From contig NZ_CP027231.1 of assembly GCF_002998435.1 (NCBI RefSeq), forward strand, positions 3,297,795 through 3,361,794: a stretch of DNA of 64,000 bases, read 5' to 3'. Positions 56,492 through 64,000 of this stretch are shown piece after piece. The notes beneath the pieces are model-generated. The model did not search any database and had not been told where the DNA came from. It saw only the letters and a program-made list of their open reading frames with translations. The DNA comes from Bacteroides zoogleoformans (GTDB lineage: Bacteria > Bacteroidota > Bacteroidia > Bacteroidales > Bacteroidaceae). The translations under genes were made by a program, and so were the position numbers. Numbering within the stretch: the first letter of the stretch is position 1; every line of letters starts with the position of its first letter.

Positions 56492-57979
56492 ATGAAAAGA
56501 AAATTTTTACTTGCAGTTTGCCTTTGGACGCCGTTGGCAATCATGGCGCGGAACGATACGACGAGACACGACCGCAGCATAACGCTGACGGAAGCGGTTG
56601 CTTTGGCACGTTTGCAGTCCGTGGATGCTGCCGTGGCGTTGAATGAGTTGAAAACAGCCTATTGGGAATATCGCACCTTTCGGGCAGACTTGTTGCCGGA
56701 AATGAACTTAACCGGTACATTGCCGAACTATAATAAGTCGTACAGTACCTACCAGAATTCTGATGGCTCTTATCGTTTTGTGCGTAACAATACGCTGGGC
56801 TTGTCGGGAAAACTTTCCATCGATCAGAATATTTGGGTTACGGGAGGTCGGTTGTCGTTGACTTCGTCTCTTGATTATATCAGGCAGTTGGGTTCCGAAG
56901 GAGCCAAACAGTTCATGTCCGTTCCTGTGAACCTCGAACTGAGGCAGCCTATTTTCGGGGTGAACAGTCTGAAATGGAACCGCCGTATCGAGCCGGTGCG
57001 TTATGCCGAAGCCAAAGCTGCTTTCGTTACGGCTACGGAAGAGGTGACGATGAAAACCATCACCTACTTCTTCCAGTTACTTCTGGCCAAGGAGTCGCTC
57101 GCTACGGCAAGGCAGAACAAAACAAATGCCGACCGCCTTTACGAAGTGGCTATAGCCAAGCGAAAGATGGGGCAGATTTCGGAAAACGATTTGCTCCAAC
57201 TCCGGCTGAATGCCCTGCAGGGTAAAGCGGACGTGACGGAAGCCGAGAGTAATCTGAATGCGGAAATGTTTCGGCTCCGCTCTTTCCTCGGTGTGTCCGA
57301 ACAGGAAGTTTTAAATCCGCTATTGCCAGCCTCCGTTCCTGACATTAAAATGGAGTACGACCGTGTATTAAATAAAGCATTGGCGCGTAACTCGTTTGCT
57401 CAGAACATTCGTCGCCGGCAGCTGGAGGCCGATTACGCAGTGGCCGCGGCACGGGGAAATTTGCGGAGCGTTGATTTGTTTGCCAGTGTGGGATATACCG
57501 GACAGAATCAGAGGATGTCGGCTGCCTATCGGGATTTGCTTGATAATCAAATAGTTCAGGTGGGGCTTAAAATCCCTATTCTCGACTGGGGCAAGCGGCG
57601 TGGCAAGGTGAAGGTGGCGAAGAGCAACCGGGAAGTTGTGCTGTCAAAGATTCGTCAGGAACAAATGGATTTCAATCAGGATATTTTTTTGCTGGTGGCT
57701 AAGTTCAATAATCAGGCGGAGCAGCTAAGTATAGCAGAAGAAGCGGACGTCATTGCCGAAAAACGTTATCGAACAAGTGTGGAGACTTTTATGATTGGCA
57801 AAATCAGCACGCTTGACCTGAACGATGCGCAGAACTCCAAAGATGAAGCCCGTCAAAAACATATCTCCGAGCTATACTATTATTGGTATTATTTTTATCA
57901 ACTCCGCAGCCTGACGTTGTGGGATTTTGAACGGAATATGGAACTGGAAGCCGATTTTGATGATATCGTAAGAAAATAG
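56492..57979 (+). CDS. TolC-family outer membrane protein
   Basis: 495 residues from the ATG at 56492 (signal peptide MKRKFLLAVCLWTPLAIMA). Early SITLTEAVALARLQSVDAAV and the long helices of two efflux repeats (ALARNSFAQNIRRRQLEADY, ETFMIGKISTLDLNDAQNSK) fit TolC. It is transcribed with the two-component genes that follow; adaptor and pump genes are not in the window on this side. Confidence 0.85.
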   Translation: MKRKFLLAVCLWTPLAIMARNDTTRHDRSITLTEAVALARLQSVDAAVALNELKTAYWEYRTFRADLLPEMNLTGTLPNYNKSYSTYQNSDGSYRFVRNNTLGLSGKLSIDQNIWVTGGRLSLTSSLDYIRQLGSEGAKQFMSVPVNLELRQPIFGVNSLKWNRRIEPVRYAEAKAAFVTATEEVTMKTITYFFQLLLAKESLATARQNKTNADRLYEVAIAKRKMGQISENDLLQLRLNALQGKADVTEAESNLNAEMFRLRSFLGVSEQEVLNPLLPASVPDIKMEYDRVLNKALARNSFAQNIRRRQLEADYAVAAARGNLRSVDLFASVGYTGQNQRMSAAYRDLLDNQIVQVGLKIPILDWGKRRGKVKVAKSNREVVLSKIRQEQMDFNQDIFLLVAKFNNQAEQLSIAEEADVIAEKRYRTSVETFMIGKISTLDLNDAQNSKDEARQKHISELYYYWYYFYQLRSLTLWDFERNMELEADFDDIVRK

Positions 57980-58081
57980 GCTAGGTTGTCCGTATTCTTC
58001 TTCCTGTAAAACTTACTCTTGTCTTTATGGTGATAATCATAAAAAAACATATAATTTTGTAGAAAACAAACTGTAGGCTTT

Positions 58082-59437
58082 ATGATATTGATTGTAGATG
58101 ACGACAGCGCCGTGCGTTCTTCTCTCAGTTTTATGCTGAAACGTGCCGGTTATGAGGTGAAGGCTGTCCCGAATCCTCGCGAGGCTATGGAGATAGTAAG
58201 GAGTGAGACTCCTGCATTGATTTTGATGGATATGAATTTCACCCTTTCCACTACGGGTGAAGAGGGGCTTACATTGTTGAAGCAAGTAAAAGTGTTCCGT
58301 CCTGATGTGCCTGTTATTCTGATGACGGCGTGGGGAAGTATTCAGCTTGCCGTGCAGGGGATGCAGGCCGGTGCATTTGACTTCATCACCAAGCCTTGGA
58401 ACAATGCGGCTCTTTTGCAACGCATCGAGACGGCTCTTGCGCTTTCTTCTCCCCTCGAAGAGGGGAAAGGGGAGCAGTCCGCCTCGTTGAACCGCAGCCA
58501 TATAATAGGCAAATCCAAAGGGTTGATGGATGTGTTGAATACCGTGGCCCGCATTGCTCCTACCAATGCTTCCGTGCTGATTACGGGCGAAAGCGGGACG
58601 GGAAAGGAGCTGATTGCCGAAGCCATCCATATCAATAGCCGGCGTGCGAAACAACCTTTCGTGAAAGTGAATCTTGGAGGAATTTCACAAAGTTTGTTTG
58701 AAAGCGAAATGTTTGGTCATAAAAAAGGAGCGTTTACCGATGCCGGCGCCGACCGTATAGGACGTTTTGAGATGGCGAATAAAGGCACCATCTTTTTGGA
58801 TGAAATAGGTGACCTTGATTTGTCCTGCCAAGTGAAGTTGCTGCGCGTGTTGCAGGACCAGACGTTCGAGGTACTGGGCGACAGTCGTCCGCGTAGGGCT
58901 GACGTGCGTGTGGTGTCGGCCACTAATGCCGATTTGTCCGCGATGGTTTCCGAACGTACGTTTCGCGAAGACCTTTTTTATCGCATCAACCTGATAACCG
59001 TAAAGTTGCCTGCCTTAAGGGAGCGGCGCGAAGATATTCCTCTGTTGGCGCGTCACTTTGCCGATCGGCAGGCAGAGGTCAACAATTTGCCGCATACGGA
59101 CTTTTCGGCAGACGCTTTGAACTTCCTGTCACGCCTGCCTTATCCGGGTAATATACGCGAACTGAAGAATCTGGTGGAACGTACCATCCTTATCAGTGGG
59201 AAAGCGGTGCTTGATGCCTCCGACTTCGACACTCAATGTCTGCGGCATGACGAACCGGCAAAAACTCCGGGAAAAACGTCGTTTGCGGGTATGACGCTGG
59301 ACGAGATAGAGCGGCAGACTATTTTGCAGGCGTTGGAGCAACATAAAGGTAACCTCAGCCAAGTGGCGGTGGCATTGGGCATCAGCCGTGCGGCACTTTA
59401 TCGGAGACTGGAAAAATATAATATAAATTATGAATGA
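58082..59437 (+). CDS. Sigma-54-dependent response regulator (NtrC family)
   Basis: 451 residues. Receiver domain with acidic pocket (VDDD at 5-8), phospho-acceptor Asp at about residue 50 in LILMDMNF; AAA+ domain with GESGTGKE, the sigma-54 loop GAFTDA (instead of the common GAFTGA), and GTIFLDEIGDL; C-terminal Fis-type HTH (GNLSQVAVALGISRAALYRR). It activates sigma-54 promoters after phosphorylation by the kinase encoded downstream. Confidence 0.94.
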   Translation: MILIVDDDSAVRSSLSFMLKRAGYEVKAVPNPREAMEIVRSETPALILMDMNFTLSTTGEEGLTLLKQVKVFRPDVPVILMTAWGSIQLAVQGMQAGAFDFITKPWNNAALLQRIETALALSSPLEEGKGEQSASLNRSHIIGKSKGLMDVLNTVARIAPTNASVLITGESGTGKELIAEAIHINSRRAKQPFVKVNLGGISQSLFESEMFGHKKGAFTDAGADRIGRFEMANKGTIFLDEIGDLDLSCQVKLLRVLQDQTFEVLGDSRPRRADVRVVSATNADLSAMVSERTFREDLFYRINLITVKLPALRERREDIPLLARHFADRQAEVNNLPHTDFSADALNFLSRLPYPGNIRELKNLVERTILISGKAVLDASDFDTQCLRHDEPAKTPGKTSFAGMTLDEIERQTILQALEQHKGNLSQVAVALGISRAALYRRLEKYNINYE

Positions 59438-59480
59438 TGAATGAACGCCATGCATCATTTGTGCTTAATCATCACGAGCC

Positions 59481-60794
59481 GTGCGTATTAAATTTTTCTT
59501 TTTCATCCTTGCCTTGTTTTTACTGGCCCTGGGCGGAGTGCTGGTTTATATCGGAGACGGAAAACAATCTTTGCACCTTTATCTGTCGGAGGGTTTTATT
59601 GTTTTTATCCTGCTCTATTTGATTGTGTTCTATAATAAGATTGTGAAACCGATGAACACGATTGGAAGTGGAATGGAGTTGCTGCGCGAACAAGACTTCA
59701 GCAGTCGGCTTAGCAGGGTGGGGCAGTATGAGGCCGACCGCATTGTGAACATCTTCAATCGAATGATGGCCCAACTGAAGAATGAGCGTCTCAGGTTGCG
59801 TGAACAGAATCATTTTCTGGATTTGTTGATTCAGGCTTCGCCGATGGGAGTAATCATTACGACGCTCGACGGTGATGTATCGCAATTGAATCCGATGGCT
59901 GTGAAAATGCTGGGAGTCCGGTCGGAAGAGGCCGTAAACAGGCCGTTGGGGAAGATAGATTCTCCTTTGGCTGCGGAGTTGTCTGTGATACCTAAGGATA
60001 AGACATGGGTGGTGCGCCTCAATGATGCCAATATCTACAAATGTACTCATTCATCGTTTATCGACAGAGGATTTAAACATCCTTTTTTCTTGATAGAACG
60101 CATGACGGAGGAAGTGATGCGTGCCGAGAAGCGTGCTTATGAGAAGGTAATCCGAATGATAGCACACGAAGTGAATAATACCACCGCGGGCATCACCTCT
60201 ACGCTCGATACCGTAGAACAGGCGCTTTCCGAAGAGGGCGGAATGGGAGACATCTGCGATGTAATGCGCGTTTGTACCGACCGTTGCTTTGCCATGAGCC
60301 GTTTCATTACCCGTTTTGCCGATGTCGTAAAGATTCCCGACCCTACACTCTCGTCTGTCCGGCTGAACGAACCGGTGTCTATGTGCAAGCGTTTTATGGA
60401 GGGAATGTGCAATGATTGCCATATCTCTTTGCGGCTGGAGTGCGATCCGGAGGTTGGTATGGTTCGTCTTGATGTTTCTCTCTTCGAGCAGGTGCTGGTA
60501 AATATCATCAAGAATGCGGTGGAGAGCATAGAAAGCGCTTCCGGTGAAATGAAGAAGCCGGGAGAGATAATTGTGCGAACTGCCGTGCCCGCTTCCGTAG
60601 AAATCATAGACAACGGTCCCGGTATAAGTAAAGAGGTGGAAGCCAAGCTCTTCAGCCCCTTCTTCTCCACTAAACCCCATGGGCAGGGAATCGGCTTGGT
60701 GTTTATCAGGGAAGTGTTGAGCCGGCATGGGTGCACGTTTTCCCTGCGTACTTACAATGACGGGTTGACCCGTTTCCGGATATTGTTCCCCTGA
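59481..60794 (+). CDS. Sensor histidine kinase
   Basis: 437 residues from a GTG start. Two N-terminal membrane segments (about 4-23 and 32-52) with almost no periplasmic loop, a HAMP-like linker, a PAS-like region (about 110-200), the phospho-His box MIAHEVNNTTAGITSTLDTV, and ATPase motifs NIIKNAVESI, DNGPGI and HGQGIGLVFIREVLSRHG. It is the likely partner of the preceding sigma-54 activator, 43 bp upstream. Confidence 0.93.
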   Translation: MRIKFFFFILALFLLALGGVLVYIGDGKQSLHLYLSEGFIVFILLYLIVFYNKIVKPMNTIGSGMELLREQDFSSRLSRVGQYEADRIVNIFNRMMAQLKNERLRLREQNHFLDLLIQASPMGVIITTLDGDVSQLNPMAVKMLGVRSEEAVNRPLGKIDSPLAAELSVIPKDKTWVVRLNDANIYKCTHSSFIDRGFKHPFFLIERMTEEVMRAEKRAYEKVIRMIAHEVNNTTAGITSTLDTVEQALSEEGGMGDICDVMRVCTDRCFAMSRFITRFADVVKIPDPTLSSVRLNEPVSMCKRFMEGMCNDCHISLRLECDPEVGMVRLDVSLFEQVLVNIIKNAVESIESASGEMKKPGEIIVRTAVPASVEIIDNGPGISKEVEAKLFSPFFSTKPHGQGIGLVFIREVLSRHGCTFSLRTYNDGLTRFRILFP

Positions 60795-60859
60795 TGTTGT
60801 TCGGCCCTGTGGCAAGCGCGGCTTTATCTTCAAGATGCCTTGACGCTTTATGCTTATAA

Positions 60860-60899
60860 AAGTGTGGGCTTACATTGGAGTAAACGTAAGCCCGCACTT
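60860..60899. terminator. Bidirectional terminator
   Basis: AAGTGTGGGCTTAC pairs with GTAAGCCCGCACTT (14 bp, one mismatch). It lies between the convergent kinase and phenylacetate-CoA ligase genes. Confidence 0.75.
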
Positions 60900-60919
60900 G
60901 ACACAGGCGTGGCATAAAC

Positions 60920-62227
60920 TTATTTGTTGTCTCGCAAATCCTTTACTCTCACAGCCTTTCCTTCGCTTTGGGGCAGAGACCCTTTCTTGACAAGCTTCAG
61001 TTTGGGAGTGACCAAGATTTCATCTTTCAATTGGCGGGTGATTTCTTTACGGACCTTTTCCAGTTCAATGTAGTTATCGGTAGAAAGGTCGCTGATTTCT
61101 ACTTCCACAATCATCTCATCTTGATTGTCCACCGTTTCGAGTGTAATGAGATAATTGCTGCCTAATTCGGGGAATTGTACCAATACTTTTTCCACTTGCA
61201 TGGGGAAGATGTTGACTCCTTTGATGATAAACATGTCATCACTGCGGCCTTTGATGCGGTCGATGCGGAGGTGTGTACGCCCACAAGGGCATTGTCCGGA
61301 CAGGATGCGCGTGAGGTCGCGTGTGCGATAGCGTATAAGCGGCATCATTTCACGGTCCAGAGTAGTCAACACCAATTCGCCGATTTCTCCTTCCGGCACC
61401 GGTTCGCCTGTTTCGGGGTCGATGATTTCAACAAGGAAACAATCTTCCCAAAAGTGCATTCCGTTCTGTTCGGTACATTCAAAGGCTACTCCCGGCCCGT
61501 TCATTTCTGTCATGCCAAAGCTGTTGTAGGCCTTGACACCAAGCATGTGTTCAATCTTTTTCCGTTGTTCGTCGGTATGGGGTTCGGCACCTATCAAGAG
61601 AGTCTTTAAGCTTGTTGTGGATGGGTCTATTCCTTCTTCTTGAAATACTTCGGCCAGGCGTATGGCATAGCTGGGGATGGCATGGAGCGCTGTGGTCTTG
61701 AAGTCGGTGATGAACTTTACCTGACGTTTGCTGTTACCGGCTGCTGCGGGAACTGTCAATGCGCCCAGACGTTCGGCCCCATATTGAAAGCCTAATCCGC
61801 CGGTGAACATTCCATAACCGGAACTATTCTGAAACACATCGGTCTTTCGTAGTCCCACCATGTAGAGGCAACGAGCCACCAAGTTTGCCCACGAGTCCAA
61901 ATCGTGTTGCGAATGTACGATGACGGTAGGAGTTCCTGTCGTTCCGCTGGAAGAGTGGATGCGTACACCGTCTTCGCGCATATTGCCTGCTACCAGTCCG
62001 AAAGGATAATTGGCGCGCATATCGGCTTTAGTGGTAAAGGGGAGTTTGCGTATATCTTCTACGGACCGAAAGCTGTCGGCTGTGATGTCGTGTTGTTGGA
62101 AAACGTTTTTGTAGAAGGGAGAGTTGGCGGCTATCGTGATTGTTTTCTTTAACCGCTGAAGTTGTAACTCTCGTAATTTCTCACGAGACATCGTTTCAAT
62201 TTCCTCTTCCCAGTATTTGTTGTTCAT
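60920..62227 (-). CDS. paaK: Phenylacetate-CoA ligase
   Basis: 435 residues. Adenylate-forming signatures: HSSSGTTGTPTVIVHS, SFGMTEMNGPGVAFEC, GEIGELVLTTLDREMMPLIR and the C-terminal GRSDDMFIIKGVNIFPMQVE. It makes aryl-acetyl-CoA from arylacetate, CoA and ATP. Next to indolepyruvate:ferredoxin oxidoreductase it probably works in the aryl-acid branch of aromatic amino acid metabolism, in either direction. Confidence 0.93.
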   Translation of the reverse strand: MNNKYWEEEIETMSREKLRELQLQRLKKTITIAANSPFYKNVFQQHDITADSFRSVEDIRKLPFTTKADMRANYPFGLVAGNMREDGVRIHSSSGTTGTPTVIVHSQHDLDSWANLVARCLYMVGLRKTDVFQNSSGYGMFTGGLGFQYGAERLGALTVPAAAGNSKRQVKFITDFKTTALHAIPSYAIRLAEVFQEEGIDPSTTSLKTLLIGAEPHTDEQRKKIEHMLGVKAYNSFGMTEMNGPGVAFECTEQNGMHFWEDCFLVEIIDPETGEPVPEGEIGELVLTTLDREMMPLIRYRTRDLTRILSGQCPCGRTHLRIDRIKGRSDDMFIIKGVNIFPMQVEKVLVQFPELGSNYLITLETVDNQDEMIVEVEISDLSTDNYIELEKVRKEITRQLKDEILVTPKLKLVKKGSLPQSEGKAVRVKDLRDNK

Positions 62228-62271
62228 GACCTTTTTATTGGAATGGTTGGAGTAGATGACTTGTCAATGGC

Positions 62272-62853
62272 TTATATCAATTTTTCCGTAATCTCTTTGC
62301 CGGCAGCCAATGCTTTGAGATTCATTTCGACAATGGTTTCTCCTTTGCGTAGGAATATTCCGCGAATGCTTTCCTGTACTTTCGCATAGTCAATGCCGAG
62401 GAAAGGAATGGTAGCGCCCAGCAAAACAATGTTGGCCACTCGTGTGGAACCGATTTCTTTTGCTATTTCATTCACGTTCAGCACAACTTTGTGCGGTAGT
62501 TTGTCAAACTCCGCCCTTATCGCTTTTTCATCCGGATAATGAGGAATATTGATAAAAGGCACTTCGTTGGTGACCACCCAACCGTCGGGGCTGAGATAAG
62601 GAAGATAGCGCAGTGCTTCCATCGGCTCCAGCGAAATGATAAGATCGCATTTGCCCATGGGTATTAAGTCGGAGGCTATGGGACGGTCGCTGATGCGCAG
62701 ATTGGATTGCACATCGCCGCCTCTTTGGCTCATGCCGTGAACTTCTGCCTGCTTCATGTATAATCCTTCTTGAAGGACGGCTTGGCCTATTACGGTGGCG
62801 ATGGATAGAATGCCTTGTCCTCCTACGCCGGAAAGTATGATGTCTTTTTTCAT
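62272..62853 (-). CDS. iorB: Indolepyruvate:ferredoxin oxidoreductase beta subunit
   Basis: 193 residues. Gamma-type 2-oxoacid oxidoreductase fold: SGVGGQGILSIATVIGQAVL, EVHGMSQRGGDVQSNLRISD and the later NIVLLGATIPFLGIDYAKVQ. It starts 4 bp after the alpha-subunit gene and 44 bp before paaK. Confidence 0.94.
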   Translation of the reverse strand: MKKDIILSGVGGQGILSIATVIGQAVLQEGLYMKQAEVHGMSQRGGDVQSNLRISDRPIASDLIPMGKCDLIISLEPMEALRYLPYLSPDGWVVTNEVPFINIPHYPDEKAIRAEFDKLPHKVVLNVNEIAKEIGSTRVANIVLLGATIPFLGIDYAKVQESIRGIFLRKGETIVEMNLKALAAGKEITEKLI

Positions 62854-62857
62854 GGTA

Positions 62858-64000
62858 TTACTTATTTCGTTTCTTACGTGCTAATGTTTGGATACATTCT
62901 CTGCGAGGAATAATGACGGACACTCCATGGTGTTCGATTTCTTCGCGGATGACTTGCTTCATCTCTTCGTAGTTTTTCTTCAAGGGGATTACAACGCGTA
63001 TATGTTCCGGGGCTACTCCGAGACCTGTACAGATGGCCTCCAAACGTCCTGTGCCGGCAGAGTCCTGCCCTCCGGTCATGGCAGTGGTCTCGTTGTCGGA
63101 AATAACGATGGTTACGTTGGCATTCTCGTTGACGCAGTCCAACAGTCCCGTCATACCCGAATGAGTGAAAGTGGAGTCGCCGATGACTGCCACTGCCGGA
63201 TGCAGACCTGCGTCGGAAGCTCCTTTTGCCATCGTTATGGAAGCCCCCATGTCTACGCAGGAATTGATGGCATTGAACGGGGCGCCAGCGCCCAAAGTAT
63301 AGCAACCGATATCGCTGAAGACTTTATGATTGGGATACTCCTCGCGCAAGACTTGCGTGAGTACTGTATACATGTCTCGATGGCCGCATCCTTCGCACAG
63401 TGCTGGTGGTCTCATCTCGACCAGTGAAGGTATGCCGAACTCGGGCTTGTTCCGTTTACCCAGAGCTTGTGCAACATTGTCCGGATTTAACTCCCCGTCT
63501 TGTGGCAGAGTACCGTCTAAACGTCCTTTCACTTTTATCCCGATGCCCAAGTAGCCTTTCAGTTGTTTCTCTACAAAGGGTTGTCCGTCTTCCAATACCA
63601 GAATCTCATCGCATGCCTCTACCAGTTGCGCCAGTTGTTTCTTGGGAAGCGGATACTGACCGATTTTCAGTACCGGAAATTCACAACCGTCGGGATAATT
63701 CTCCATCAGATAATTATAACCGATGCCGCATGCCACGATACCCAGTTTTTTGTTGGGGCCGTCCGTGTATTTATTATATACGGAATTTTCAGAGGCTTTG
63801 ATAAATTCATCTTGGCGTTGCAGCAAAGCTTTATAACGTTTGCGTGCGATTCCGGGCAGCAGAATGAATTGACGTGGATCTTCGCTGAACGAGAGCTCGT
63901 TTTGAGGCTGTTGCGCCTTGCGCTCTACACCTGAGCGTGAGTGAGCCAAACGGGTGACGATACGCATCAGCAGGGGCTCGCCCGTTTGTTCCGAGAAATG
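62858..64000 (-). CDS. iorA: Indolepyruvate:ferredoxin oxidoreductase alpha subunit, partial
   Basis: The frame is open to the window edge and its N-terminal half is outside. About 380 residues are visible, with CEGCGHRDMYTVL, FSDIGCYTLGAGAPFNAINS and GDSTFTHSGMTGLLDCVNEN (thiamine-diphosphate binding). It oxidatively decarboxylates arylpyruvates to aryl-acyl-CoA with ferredoxin as acceptor. The expected C-terminal ferredoxin domain is absent; the chain ends in IPRRECIQTLARKKRNK. Confidence 0.92.
   Translation of the reverse strand, partial: HFSEQTGEPLLMRIVTRLAHSRSGVERKAQQPQNELSFSEDPRQFILLPGIARKRYKALLQRQDEFIKASENSVYNKYTDGPNKKLGIVACGIGYNYLMENYPDGCEFPVLKIGQYPLPKKQLAQLVEACDEILVLEDGQPFVEKQLKGYLGIGIKVKGRLDGTLPQDGELNPDNVAQALGKRNKPEFGIPSLVEMRPPALCEGCGHRDMYTVLTQVLREEYPNHKVFSDIGCYTLGAGAPFNAINSCVDMGASITMAKGASDAGLHPAVAVIGDSTFTHSGMTGLLDCVNENANVTIVISDNETTAMTGGQDSAGTGRLEAICTGLGVAPEHIRVVIPLKKNYEEMKQVIREEIEHHGVSVIIPRRECIQTLARKKRNK

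Noticed and set aside
60051..60833. 260-codon minus-strand frame across the histidine kinase gene
   Set aside because: Antisense shadow of a kinase with all motifs.

Overview
The window is a stretch of Bacteroides-type chromosome (order Bacteroidales). The grounds are gene content and order: leuA-type/leuB, an rseC-rnfBCDGEA operon, gldE next to ssb and mutY, a biotin-dependent methylmalonyl-CoA decarboxylase sodium pump, a SusA-like amylase, and indolepyruvate oxidoreductase with phenylacetate-CoA ligase. Promoters also repeatedly fit the Bacteroides pattern TTTG-N19/20-TAnnTTTG. The species cannot be told from the window alone.

Layout. 1-2521: end of a leucine-biosynthesis operon (LeuA-like C-terminus, leuB) and a TIGR02757-type protein. 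2954-4813: SLC13-type transporter with RCK_C domains. 4952-10867 (minus): complete tripartite ABC efflux operon. 11047-13951: ROK sugar kinase facing an AspT-type transporter. 14093-17711: mutY, ssb, gldE and a phosphopantetheinyl transferase, followed by a deleted IS66 derivative and a tRNA-Pro(GGG). 18786-34714: integrated element, described below. 34861-38565 (minus): yidC and pyrG. 38844-40283: DUF3078 protein. 40802-46472: rseC and the Rnf complex. 46603-51198: galE, GH13 amylase, TPR lipid-free secreted protein. 51365-55987 (minus): methylmalonyl-CoA epimerase and decarboxylase pump. 56492-60794: TolC-like protein and a sigma-54-dependent two-component pair. 60920-64000 (minus): iorA-iorB-paaK.

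The accessory region is a 15.9 kb element bounded by 71-bp direct repeats (one mismatch), 18786-18856 and 34644-34714. The repeat is the 5' half of tRNA-Pro plus its upstream promoter region, not the usual 3' half. The left copy completes an intact tRNA; the right copy is a 40-nt tRNA fragment that still has a full promoter. The element holds an IntDOT-like tyrosine integrase broken by a frameshift and by an IS982-family insertion, an IS110-family element, an excisionase-like protein, a Phage_CRI (inovirus gene II-like) replication initiator followed by a nested hairpin, and a zinc-finger protein with three helix-turn-helix segments. No relaxase or conjugation gene is visible.

Its cargo looks like defence or conflict genes. 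One part is a two-gene unit encoding an HxsD-like protein and a short secreted peptide with a His-Xaa-Ser repeat, without the radical SAM enzymes that normally accompany it. Another is an AbiF/Abi_2 HEPN protein preceded by a promoter and an H-type pseudoknot RNA, overlapping a TOTE-type primase-helicase-PLD protein. A long multi-helix inverted repeat, two unknown exported proteins and a HigBA toxin-antitoxin pair follow. The 27.4-28.0 kb intergenic region holds three separate H-type pseudoknot candidates. These combinations are the most interesting part of the window.

Outside the element, three intergenic regions (2.7, 40.4 and 56.2 kb) carry unrelated sequences built the same way: overlapping inverted repeats that can fold in mutually exclusive ways.
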